DNA of 64,000 bases from Flavobacterium hydrocarbonoxydans (GTDB lineage Bacteria > Bacteroidota > Bacteroidia > Flavobacteriales > Flavobacteriaceae), in the NCBI RefSeq assembly GCF_009789235.1, contig NZ_WSTB01000008.1, positions 186,001 through 250,000 on the forward strand, in the 5' to 3' direction. Within the stretch, counting starts at the first letter, position 1; each line of letters begins with the position of its first letter. This document shows positions 50,922-58,986 of the stretch, piece after piece. The notes under the pieces were generated by a model. It was not told where the DNA came from. It did not search any database and saw nothing but the letters and a program-made list of their open reading frames with translations. Made by a program: the position numbers and the translations under genes.

Positions 50922-52970
50922 TTACTGAAAATCAGCATCCGAAACGCCTTCGTTTATTTTAATGTCAGACATTTTAATATCCAATTCAAAACCTACATTT
51001 TGTACAATATTAAAAGGAACTTTCACGCCTTTTACCTCTCTGTAATCATTGAAGTTTGTTGTTTGGGTTATCGGTTGTCCGCCTTGCTCACTTACTTTTG
51101 TTTCAGCAACTTTTAGCCCTGATTTTACATCATAGAAATAAGTTGTTTTACCCTCTTTAATAACATAAGCATCGCTGCCATTTATAGCTTCGATTCTATC
51201 CGCTTTCAAATCGGTTCTTTTGCTTAATTGCAATTCTTCAAAAGGAGTTGCGCTAGCTTTCATATCGGCAAGATCGTTACCTTCAAGATTTTTGCGTTGG
51301 CCCTGCTGCTCGATATAAGCGCCTTTTTCGTTCACGACTTGTTTCATCAAAGCCATACTTCCCATAGAAAGCGAAACCATCATTTTTCCTTTAGAATCTA
51401 ATTTTGATGTAAAACTCAAAGGCGATGGTACCTGAGGAACATTTGTAGAACCTATCATCGAAAGTGTTTTAACAGCCGAAACAGCCTTTTCACCTCCAAT
51501 TGCTTTGATATAATTATCAATTACACTTTTAGCGGTAACGCTGGCAGGAATGTCTTTTTTAGCAACTGGTTTTTCTATAGGATTACCGTATTTATCAAAA
51601 TAGAAAATCGGAATTTGTGTTTTTTCTAAAGCAGAAATTACCTCAGAACCTTTTCCGGCGATTACGATTCGCATATTATCCAGCAGGAAATATTTATTGG
51701 CTACGCGATAGATATCATCTGCCGTAACATTGTTTATGGTCTGAATGTATTTTTCGTAAAAATCAGCTGGAAGTTTTTCGGTTTCAATATTCAGAGCAAA
51801 ACGAGCTACGGTTTGTGGTTTTTCGACTTGCATGACAAACCTTCCTATATATCCGGCTTTTACATTTTTCAAAACTTCTTCCGAAACTTTCTCGGTTCTA
51901 ATGCGTTTAATTTCTTTTACAAATTCTACAACAGCACTATCCGTCACGGCATTTCTAACGGCAGATGATGCTTTAAATTTGTTTACATATTTTCCACTTC
52001 CGATAGTAGAACTTGCACCATACGTCCAGGCGTGCTGCTCACGAAGATTCATATTTAAATAACTATTAAAATCTCCTCCTAAAATTTGGTTTGCAATTAC
52101 AGCAGGAAAAAAATCAGGGTCACTCATTTTTAAATTTACTGTATTTACTAATGAAATTTCGGACTGAACCGCATTTGGAACATCTACAAAATCAATTTGA
52201 AGTTTTGAAACATTCACAGGATCCGGATACGTGCTTTTAGGAGTACTTTGTTTTTTCCAGCCACTAAAAAGTTTTTCTACAGCTGCTTTAGTTTCTTTAA
52301 ATTTAATATCTCCAATGATGACTAAATAGGCATTTTCCGGGACAAAGTGACTTCTGTAATTCGCCTCAACATCAGCAAGGCTAACGTTTTTTAAAGTTTC
52401 TTCAGAAACAAATTCTCCAGAAGGATGATTTTTTCCAAAAGCCAGAACATCAACTACACGACCGGCAATGGCAGGAACACTTTTTTCATCAGCTTTCAGA
52501 CCTTCAATGAGTTTGGCTTTTTCTTTATCAAATTCAGTTTGTGTAAAATTGGGCTGTAAAGCACCTTCGGCCAAAAGCTCTAAAACACGTCCGGAATATT
52601 TTGAAAGCGAGCTTCCATAAGCTCCGGAAGACGTAAAGTTGATACTAGCTCCGTAAAAATCAATTTCTTCGTTAAAAGCTTCTTTGGTTGTTTTTTGAGT
52701 ACCATTTCCAATCAGGCTGCTGGTTAGTTCATCAACGCCTTTTTTGTTTCCTTCGGTAAAAGGAGGATTGTCTAAAGTAAGCGTAAAACTAACTCTTGGT
52801 AATTTATGATTTTCAACTACCAAAACTTTCATGCCGTTTGCCAAAACAAATGTTTGCGGTTTTTTGATATTGACTACGGGAGCATTTCCTGGTTTAGGTT
52901 GTGGACGGTCTTGTGCTTGCATAATTCCAGTTACGAATAAAAGGATTAAAATTGTATGTATTTTTTTCAT
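50922..52970 (-). CDS. M16-family protein lacking the zinc motif, with C-terminal extension
   Basis: The protein has 682 residues with a signal peptide (MKKIHTILILLFVTGIMQAQ). Two M16-type halves fill about 35-470. Where active M16 enzymes have HxxEH, this protein has GVDELTSSLI, so it cannot bind zinc there. The second half keeps the FNSYLNMNLREQHAWTYGASS pattern with the Arg-Tyr pair typical of the non-catalytic partner. Residues about 480-682 are a separate beta-rich extension (IDNYIKAIGGEKAVSAVKTL, TYFYDVKSGLKVAE) that resembles lipoprotein-carrier-like domains in Bacteroidota. It follows the active M16 gene by 12 bp, and the two probably form a periplasmic heterodimer. Confidence 0.9.
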   Translation of the reverse strand: MKKIHTILILLFVTGIMQAQDRPQPKPGNAPVVNIKKPQTFVLANGMKVLVVENHKLPRVSFTLTLDNPPFTEGNKKGVDELTSSLIGNGTQKTTKEAFNEEIDFYGASINFTSSGAYGSSLSKYSGRVLELLAEGALQPNFTQTEFDKEKAKLIEGLKADEKSVPAIAGRVVDVLAFGKNHPSGEFVSEETLKNVSLADVEANYRSHFVPENAYLVIIGDIKFKETKAAVEKLFSGWKKQSTPKSTYPDPVNVSKLQIDFVDVPNAVQSEISLVNTVNLKMSDPDFFPAVIANQILGGDFNSYLNMNLREQHAWTYGASSTIGSGKYVNKFKASSAVRNAVTDSAVVEFVKEIKRIRTEKVSEEVLKNVKAGYIGRFVMQVEKPQTVARFALNIETEKLPADFYEKYIQTINNVTADDIYRVANKYFLLDNMRIVIAGKGSEVISALEKTQIPIFYFDKYGNPIEKPVAKKDIPASVTAKSVIDNYIKAIGGEKAVSAVKTLSMIGSTNVPQVPSPLSFTSKLDSKGKMMVSLSMGSMALMKQVVNEKGAYIEQQGQRKNLEGNDLADMKASATPFEELQLSKRTDLKADRIEAINGSDAYVIKEGKTTYFYDVKSGLKVAETKVSEQGGQPITQTTNFNDYREVKGVKVPFNIVQNVGFELDIKMSDIKINEGVSDADFQ

Positions 52971-52982
52971 GATTCGGTACGC

Positions 52983-54305
52983 TTAGTTTTGAACTTTTTT
53001 TGAAGGAACATAATCTAAAATTAAACGCTGATTAGGATTCAGATACTTTTTAGCCACCTCCCTGATTTCTTCCCTTGTAATAGAATGATAAAGGTCAATC
53101 TCGGTATTAATTAAGTTTACATCACCGTAAAGCAAATAATACGAGGCTAAATTTTCGGCAATTCCTTCTACGCTTGAATTTGCGTTTACAAAATTGTTAT
53201 CAAATTTATTTTGCAACTTTTCGTAATCTTTTTCAGAAATCAAATCGGTTTGGATTTTTACAATTTCTTCATCCATTTCTTTTAAGATATCAGCTGTGGT
53301 ATATTTTTCCATTGGCAATCCGTACAAAATATACATTCCGTAGTCTTCCTGACTAAAACCTACCGCCCCAATCTGAAGCGCCATTTTTTTATCATCAACG
53401 ATTTTTTTATACAATTTAGAACTTTTTCCATCGCTTAAATAAGACGAAATCAAATCTAAAACCCTGGCATCACGTGTTTTCATCGATGGCGTTCTATAGG
53501 TCGCCACCACCATCGGAATTTGGATATTCGGGTCTTCGTAAGTTGCTTTTATTGTTTGGTTAATCGGTTCTTCAACAAAAGTTTGTTTTTTAACTTCCTC
53601 TCCTTTCGGAATTACTCCAAAATATTTCTGAATCCATTCTTTAGCTTTCGCTTTATCAAAATCACCGGCAACTACTAAAACGGCATTATTAGGCGTATAG
53701 AATTTTTTATTGAATGCCTGAAATTCTTCAAGAGTAGCGGCATCCAAATCTTTCATAGAACCAATAGTCGTCCAGCGATACGGATGGTTTTTGAACATGT
53801 TTTTTTTAACCTCAGGCAAAATATTTCCGTAAGGCTGATTGTCGTAACGCATTCTTTTTTCTTCCTTAACTACTTCATTTTGTGTATCAACACCAATTTT
53901 ATTAATTACAGGATGCAGCAATCGCTCCGATTCCATCCATAAACCCAGCTCTAAACTATTAGAAGGAAAAACTTCGTAATAATAAGTCCGGTCATCATTT
54001 GTATTGGCATTGTTTACACCTCCATTGGCCGTAACAATCTTCATCCATTCGCCACGTTTGATGTTTTGAGTACCTTCAAATAACAAATGTTCGAAGAAAT
54101 GTGCAAATCCTGTTCTGTCCGGACGCTCATCTTTTGCCCCCACATGATACATTACAGAAGTAATTACAACCGGAGCAGATGGATCGTTATGCAAAATAAC
54201 ATGCAGGCCGTTATCTAAATTGTATTCCTCGAAAGCTACTTTTTGAGCATGAGCTACTCCGCCGAGCATGAGTGCAGCACTTAATATCATTATAGAATTT
54301 TTCAT
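52983..54305 (-). CDS. M16-family zinc metallopeptidase, active subunit
   Basis: The protein has 440 residues with a signal peptide ending GVAHAQ. The inverted zinc motif H69-F-F-E72-H73 lies in GFAHFFEHLLFEGTQN, with the third ligand expected in the acidic helix TQNEVVKEEKRMRY. A second M16 domain (about 190-430) contains VVAGDFDKAKAKEWI. It is a periplasmic pitrilysin-like peptidase of M16B type. The next gene, 12 bp downstream, is the zinc-less partner. The substrate is unknown. Confidence 0.93.
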   Translation of the reverse strand: MKNSIMILSAALMLGGVAHAQKVAFEEYNLDNGLHVILHNDPSAPVVITSVMYHVGAKDERPDRTGFAHFFEHLLFEGTQNIKRGEWMKIVTANGGVNNANTNDDRTYYYEVFPSNSLELGLWMESERLLHPVINKIGVDTQNEVVKEEKRMRYDNQPYGNILPEVKKNMFKNHPYRWTTIGSMKDLDAATLEEFQAFNKKFYTPNNAVLVVAGDFDKAKAKEWIQKYFGVIPKGEEVKKQTFVEEPINQTIKATYEDPNIQIPMVVATYRTPSMKTRDARVLDLISSYLSDGKSSKLYKKIVDDKKMALQIGAVGFSQEDYGMYILYGLPMEKYTTADILKEMDEEIVKIQTDLISEKDYEKLQNKFDNNFVNANSSVEGIAENLASYYLLYGDVNLINTEIDLYHSITREEIREVAKKYLNPNQRLILDYVPSKKVQN

Positions 54306-54367
54306 AAAAGATTAATAATTTTAGTTACCTTAATAAATAGGTATCCAAGAGTTGAATATCGTTACAT

Positions 54368-54375
54368 CAAAAATA
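54368..54375 (-). promoter_or_regulatory. Candidate -7 box for the M16 operon
   Basis: The minus strand reads TATTTTTG (TAnnTTTG), 62 nt before the ATG of the active M16 gene. No -33 TTG is clear. Confidence 0.45.
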
Positions 54376-54518
54376 CCTTTTTTTAATTAGTATTTGAGAC
54401 AGATGACGTATTTAGCAAATATTTTAACACTATTATACAGCTAATAAAAACCAAAATCTCTTTAAAACACTTTGAAAAAGAGCCTTTAAGCAGAAAAAAA
54501 TAAATTTGAAATAAGGGA

Positions 54519-54548
54519 TTGCATAGTAAATTATTAATTGTATATTTG
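54519..54548 (+). promoter_or_regulatory. Promoter of rplU-rpmA
   Basis: TTG at 54519-54521, a 19-nt spacer, then TATATTTG at 54541-54548 form a textbook Bacteroidota promoter. The ATG is at 54579. Confidence 0.82.
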
Positions 54549-54578
54549 CAACCTTAAAAATCAATAAATCAATTTGGT

Positions 54579-55022
54579 ATGTATGCAATCGTAGAGATAG
54601 CAGGGCAACAATTTAAAGTAAGCAAAGACTTAAAGGTTTATGTTCACCGTTTGGCTAACGAAGAAGGTTCAAAAGTTTCTTTTGACAAAGTTCTTTTATT
54701 AGACGATAACGGAAACGTAACTTTAGGCGCCCCAGCTATAGAAGGTGCTTCAGTAGAAGCTAAAGTGTTACAACACTTAAAAGGAGATAAAGTAATCGTT
54801 TTCAAAAAGAAAAGAAGAAAAGGTTACAAAAAGAGAAATGGTCACAGACAATATCTTACTCAAATTGTAATTGAAGGTATTACTGCAGCAGGTGGAGCTA
54901 AAAAAGCAGCAGCTAAAAAAGCGGTTGTAGCAGAAGATGCTCCGGCAACTGAAGTTGAAGCAGCTCCAAAAGCAAAAAAAGCAGCAGCTCCAAAAGCAAA
55001 AAAAGAAGCTACTAAAGAATAA
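54579..55022 (+). CDS. rplU: Large-subunit ribosomal protein bL21 with Ala/Lys-rich tail
   Basis: The protein has 147 residues. The bL21 body spans about 1-103 (MYAIVEIAGQQFKVSKDLKVYVHRL, FKKKRRKGYKKRNGHRQYLTQI). It is followed by about 44 residues of low-complexity Ala, Lys and Glu (AKKAAAKKAVVAED, APKAKKAAAPKAKKEATKE). Many bacterial bL21 proteins stop near 103, so the tail is an addition seen in this group. bL21 binds 23S rRNA. rpmA follows after 24 bp. Confidence 0.97.
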   Translation: MYAIVEIAGQQFKVSKDLKVYVHRLANEEGSKVSFDKVLLLDDNGNVTLGAPAIEGASVEAKVLQHLKGDKVIVFKKKRRKGYKKRNGHRQYLTQIVIEGITAAGGAKKAAAKKAVVAEDAPATEVEAAPKAKKAAAPKAKKEATKE

Positions 55023-55046
55023 TAACAATATTTAAACTCATACGTC

Positions 55047-55307
55047 ATGGCTCACAAGAAAGGTGTCGGTAGTTCGAAGAATGGTAGAGAATCAGAATCA
55101 AAACGTTTAGGCGTTAAGATTTTTGGTGGTCAAGCTGCTATTGCTGGGAACATCATCGTTAGACAAAGAGGTTCAAAACATAACCCAGGTGAAAATGTTT
55201 ACATCAGTAAAGATCACACACTACACGCAAGAGTAGCTGGAGTTGTTAAGTTCCAAAAGAAAAGAGATAACAAATCTTATGTATCTATCCTTCCATTCGA
55301 AGCATAA
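55047..55307 (+). CDS. rpmA: Large-subunit ribosomal protein bL27
   Basis: The protein has 86 residues. The start MAHKKGVGSSKNGRESESKR is the bL27 N-terminal arm that reaches the peptidyl-transferase centre. It begins directly with AHKKG and needs no N-terminal cleavage of the Firmicutes type. The remainder (LGVKIFGGQAAIAGNIIVRQRG, KHNPGENVYISKDHTLHA) is standard. It is co-transcribed with rplU. Confidence 0.98.
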   Translation: MAHKKGVGSSKNGRESESKRLGVKIFGGQAAIAGNIIVRQRGSKHNPGENVYISKDHTLHARVAGVVKFQKKRDNKSYVSILPFEA

Positions 55308-55326
55308 TCATTAGACTACTTATTAC

Positions 55327-55356
55327 AAAACCCGTTCTGAAAAGAGCGGGTTTTTT
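55327..55356 (+). terminator. Terminator after rpmA
   Basis: The stem AAAACCCG(TTCT)/(AGAG)CGGGTTTT has a short loop and is followed by a T-run. Confidence 0.9.
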
Positions 55357-55487
55357 GTTTTTATGGCTTTTAACCATATAAGTTATATAAGAGAATTTAA
55401 GTTTACTCAGGTTTTGTGGTTTAGTTCATAAAAGGTTATGCTTATTTTTTGTCCTCCGATTTCTATGATAAAACCAAATCTTTTTTA

Positions 55488-55580
55488 GGAGCTAATCCCG
55501 CTATTCGTTGCAATCTTTTGTTTTTTAAAGAAAAAAACAAAAGGATTTCCACTTCTATCGGGGCTAGGGCATCCGTTTTC
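55488..55580. repeat. About 95-bp dispersed repeat, copy 2
   Basis: It is closely similar to 39315-39410, with the same CTTTTGTTTTTT core and GGGCTAGGGC end. Here it comes before the 31-bp module, not after it. Confidence 0.85.
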
Positions 55581-55619
55581 AAAAGAAAGTTTTCTGCTAG
55601 TTTGTCATTTCGGAACGAG

Positions 55620-55650
55620 GACACGAGCGATAGCGAACTGGCGAAGCAAT
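55620..55650. repeat. 31-bp dispersed repeat, copy 2
   Basis: All 31 bases match 39232-39262. It is followed by CTCTGCGAGTAGCTCGACAA, a small inverted-repeat-like tail absent from copy 1. Confidence 0.85.
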
Positions 55651-55789
55651 CTCTGCGAGTAGCTCGACAAAGATAAATGAGTTTCTATACAGTTGTAGCG
55701 TGGTTTACTTTCGTCAGAAATTGGAATTTGGACACGAACGATAGTAAACATAAGCAGTAAATCACAAAAGTTAACCAAATAAGATTAGT

Positions 55790-55853
55790 TTGTCATTCCG
55801 CAGGAATCCCAGCATGGTAAACACATAATTTAGAGATTCCTACGGAATGACAA
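55790..55853. repeat. Inverted repeat with 19-bp arms (TTGTCATTCCG...GAATC)
   Basis: The arms at 55790-55808 and 55835-55853 match at 18 of 19 positions around a 26-nt spacer. It resembles a small palindromic dispersed element. It lies about 50 bp past the stop of the AsmA-like gene and may also end its transcript. Confidence 0.8.
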
Positions 55854-55905
55854 GTTTTGAAGACAATTGGAATTTGGAGTTTTAAAAATTTGGGATTTAA
55901 CCCTT

Positions 55906-58674
55906 CTATTCCTCAGTATCCTCGGTTTCCTCTAAACCTTCGGTTTTGCGCCCCACTTTTACTTTAGGCTTATCCTGAGTTCCGGTAACCGTTAGCGGAA
56001 TTCCGAAAATACCTAACGGAGGTAATCCTAAACGCATTTTCAGGTTAAGTTTTCCATCAAGACTTGTGGTTCCTTCGATTCTGGGTCTGAAACCGGCAAA
56101 CTTAAATTTAAAACGCTCTATCGTCATGATGTTATTTTTGACCGTGCTTTTGATTTCTACTTTAGAAAGATCCGGATTTTTCATAGCCTCAGAACTGGTC
56201 TCCTTACTTACAGCATTAAACATTTTTAATCCTCTCACTTTTACGTCTTTTACAGAAAGCGTTCCTCCTCCTACGAGCGAAGGATAAACCGGATCCATGT
56301 TGGCATTCAGTCTTCCCTTCAGCTGATAGTCCAAAGCAACAATTCCCTGTGCTTTTTCAGCCGCACTGGCCATTTTTCTAAACACTTCAATTTCGTTGTA
56401 AGCCCTTTTAATATCAAAATCGGTAGCTTTTATACCATAATCAAAATTTGCTTTTTTAGGCGTGACAGCCTGATAATTTGCATTCATAGACACGGTACAG
56501 CCAATCAGGTTGAAACCAGTATTTTTCATACTTAAAAGACCTTTATTCATCTTCAAATCACCTGTTGCATTCTGAAGCAATAATTTATCAAAATTTACTT
56601 TTTGTGCCGTAGCCATTAAGTGCAGATTCAGGTTTGTAGGGATAATAATTACACCTTTTTCTTTTGCGGCAGACGAAGACGTTTCTTTAGTTTCGGTTTT
56701 GGTCACAGTAGTATTTGGCGGTGTACTCGACATGAATTCATCAACATTAATATATTTTGCCGATACTTTAAAAGCTCCTTTTAAAACTCCTGTCTTTGTC
56801 GTTACATAATTAAATACATTTTGCAAATAACCATTCATTTTAAAATCAGATTGTCCGTAGGCCGCCAAAAAGTTGTTAAACGACATCTTGTCCTGATTAA
56901 TTTTGAAAATTCCTTCTTTGATGATGAATTTTTTAGGCAAATATTCTGAGGCTATACCAATATTTCTAAGCTCCAGCGTTCCTTTATTGTACAACTTACT
57001 GTAATTGCCTTTTTCGGCATCGCTTTGCTTGCCTTTTAAAACTAAATCGGCTTTTATAGAACCATCTAAATCCAGTCCTTTTTGGGAGAAAACTTTATAA
57101 ATCCTGCTGATATCCAATTCGCCTTTTGCCGTAATATCATAATTCAAATCATCAAAATTGCTTAAATCAGCCGTTACGAAAACTGGTTTTCCTTCAAAGG
57201 TAAACTGCGTGGGTTTCAGACTTACTTTTAAGTCGTCAAAAGTTCCTTTTTTATTTTCGATTTTCGATTTTACCGTAATGTTTGTAATGGCGTTTGGGTA
57301 ATATTTAGTTTTCACATAACCGTTCTCTAAGTCAACCTGCCCTTTTATTACAGGTAAAAGCTTGTTTTTCTGATCAAACTTTCCGTTTGCTTTTACATCC
57401 CCAATCAAAAAACCTTTTAATTCTAAATCTGGAATCCCGAGTGCTTTATCTAGTTTTTCAAGGTTAATTTTGGCTTTAAAATCAGCTTTTATTTCAGGAG
57501 TTGTCATTCCCTCCATATAAAAACTGGATTTCAAATAATCCTGATTGATATTCAAGGATAAATTTCGGGCATCCACTACCAAAAGTTCAGGATTTAGTGA
57601 TAATACTTTTGTGGTAAGATCTAAATTTAAGTTTGAAACCGGAAAAGCACTTTTATTATAATTGACAAATCCGTTGTTTATTTTGAGGTCTAAATTAAGA
57701 TCCGGAGCCAGATTTTGCGAAACTATATATTTTCCTTTTAAGGTAAACTGCAGATTAGTATTTCCTTTTATCTCGGTTTTAGAAAGCCAGGTAATATATT
57801 TTGGAGGGAAAGCGGTAAAAACATCATGCAGGTCGCTGTTGTTTGATTTTATAACAAAATCCATATTGTAGCCTTCTTTCAAAATATCAAATTTTCCAAT
57901 AAAATCGACCAAAAGATCATTGATTTTTAAGTTGTTCTGCTGAAAAAAGAACGACAATGAATTGATATTTACTTTGGTAATTAAATCTGCATCTACTTTT
58001 TTGTTCATTAAATACGGCTCGTTTTCATAAACGATATTCAGTTTCTCTATTTTAGCTTTTGAATATAAATCGAATATTGCTTCGTTCAAATCTCCCTTTC
58101 CTAAATAGTTAAAACCAAAAGCATCAAAATGAACTTTAGCCGATAAATCATCATAAACGATTTTACTGTTTATGATTTCTATTTTCTCTAGTTTTAAAGC
58201 AGAATCCGAACTGTCTTTTACTTTTTCCTGTTGTACAGAAGATTTATAAACATTGTAATTTGCTTCTCCTTTTTGATTGACTTTTACATTAATAAAAGAA
58301 TTTGATAAATAGATCTGATCGATTTTTACGGTTTCGCTAAAAATCAAACTTGATACATTTATTCCAAAAGAAACTTCTTTGGCGGTAATAAATTTTTCGT
58401 TTTGATAAGGAGCCGATCCGTTTAAACTTAAATCATTTAGAGTAAGCGTCAGAGAAGGAAAATGCTGAAAAAACGAAACCGAAACATCCGAGTAATTGAG
58501 TTCAGCATTCAGTTTTTCGTTCGCGGTCTTTTTTATCTGTTCTTTTATTTTATCTGAAAAAACAATGGGGGTAAGAAATAATAATGCCAATACAACTGCA
58601 AAAGTGATTCCGATGTATTTTGCTGTTTTAAATAAAATGGATTTGAATTTACTTTTTGACATCATGAAAAGCAT
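55906..58674 (-). CDS. AsmA-family protein
   Basis: The protein has 922 residues, or 918-919 if one of the nearby ATGs (MSKSKFKS) is used. One N-terminal membrane helix (about 19-38, YIGITFAVVLALLFLTPIVF) anchors it in the inner membrane. The rest is a long series of beta strands in the periplasm, with the AsmA N-terminal pattern (NEKLNAELNYSDVSVSFFQHFPSLTLTLNDLSL as adjoining blocks). The AsmA C-terminal region ends at LPLTVTGTQDKPKVKVGRK, and the tail is acidic (EETEDTEE). AsmA-like proteins are thought to move phospholipid between membranes or to aid outer-membrane assembly. It is a single gene divergent from the large adhesin. Confidence 0.92.
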   Translation of the reverse strand: MLFMMSKSKFKSILFKTAKYIGITFAVVLALLFLTPIVFSDKIKEQIKKTANEKLNAELNYSDVSVSFFQHFPSLTLTLNDLSLNGSAPYQNEKFITAKEVSFGINVSSLIFSETVKIDQIYLSNSFINVKVNQKGEANYNVYKSSVQQEKVKDSSDSALKLEKIEIINSKIVYDDLSAKVHFDAFGFNYLGKGDLNEAIFDLYSKAKIEKLNIVYENEPYLMNKKVDADLITKVNINSLSFFFQQNNLKINDLLVDFIGKFDILKEGYNMDFVIKSNNSDLHDVFTAFPPKYITWLSKTEIKGNTNLQFTLKGKYIVSQNLAPDLNLDLKINNGFVNYNKSAFPVSNLNLDLTTKVLSLNPELLVVDARNLSLNINQDYLKSSFYMEGMTTPEIKADFKAKINLEKLDKALGIPDLELKGFLIGDVKANGKFDQKNKLLPVIKGQVDLENGYVKTKYYPNAITNITVKSKIENKKGTFDDLKVSLKPTQFTFEGKPVFVTADLSNFDDLNYDITAKGELDISRIYKVFSQKGLDLDGSIKADLVLKGKQSDAEKGNYSKLYNKGTLELRNIGIASEYLPKKFIIKEGIFKINQDKMSFNNFLAAYGQSDFKMNGYLQNVFNYVTTKTGVLKGAFKVSAKYINVDEFMSSTPPNTTVTKTETKETSSSAAKEKGVIIIPTNLNLHLMATAQKVNFDKLLLQNATGDLKMNKGLLSMKNTGFNLIGCTVSMNANYQAVTPKKANFDYGIKATDFDIKRAYNEIEVFRKMASAAEKAQGIVALDYQLKGRLNANMDPVYPSLVGGGTLSVKDVKVRGLKMFNAVSKETSSEAMKNPDLSKVEIKSTVKNNIMTIERFKFKFAGFRPRIEGTTSLDGKLNLKMRLGLPPLGIFGIPLTVTGTQDKPKVKVGRKTEGLEETEDTEE

Positions 58675-58986
58675 TAAGTTTTGGAAAATACAACTGAATT
58701 TAATAGTAGAAAAATCACAACTTTTTTAAAGAAATAATATAAAGAAATTGTTGTATATTTCTGTTGAAATATGACTATTCAAAAGTAATTAAAAAACGCC
58801 TAAAATTAAGTATTCCAAATCCTTATTTTTGATGATTTATTTCTGTTAGACAGTTCATTTTTCTTTCAGTTTTTTGAAATTTATTTCTAAATCTATTCTA
58901 AGGATTAAACCTTACCTTTGTAAAGACATTCTAATGATGATTTATATCGGATTCCTGACTATTTGTATCATCAAAAATGCAATTTT
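58675..58986. other. Divergent intergenic region between the AsmA-like gene and the repeat adhesin
   Basis: This 312-bp AT-rich gap contains a TACCTTTG box (58913-58920) for the adhesin and no gene. Confidence 0.6.
58913..58920 (+). promoter_or_regulatory. Candidate -7 box for the adhesin gene
   Basis: The sequence reads TACCTTTG (TAnnTTTG), 66 nt before the ATG at 58987. No good -33 TTG is at the right distance. Confidence 0.45.

Larger units (their letters stand above)
55308..55905. other. 598-bp gene-free region rich in dispersed repeats
   Basis: After the rpmA terminator this region holds two modules shared with 39232-39410, a 19-bp inverted repeat (55790-55853) and a TTGGAATTTGGA-type string near 55865. 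An ORF here (55449-55676) is only a translation of the repeats. No other gene is seen. Confidence 0.75.

Noticed and set aside
55449..55676. 75-codon ORF after rpmA
   Set aside because: It is a translation of the two dispersed repeat modules, with no ribosomal or family support.
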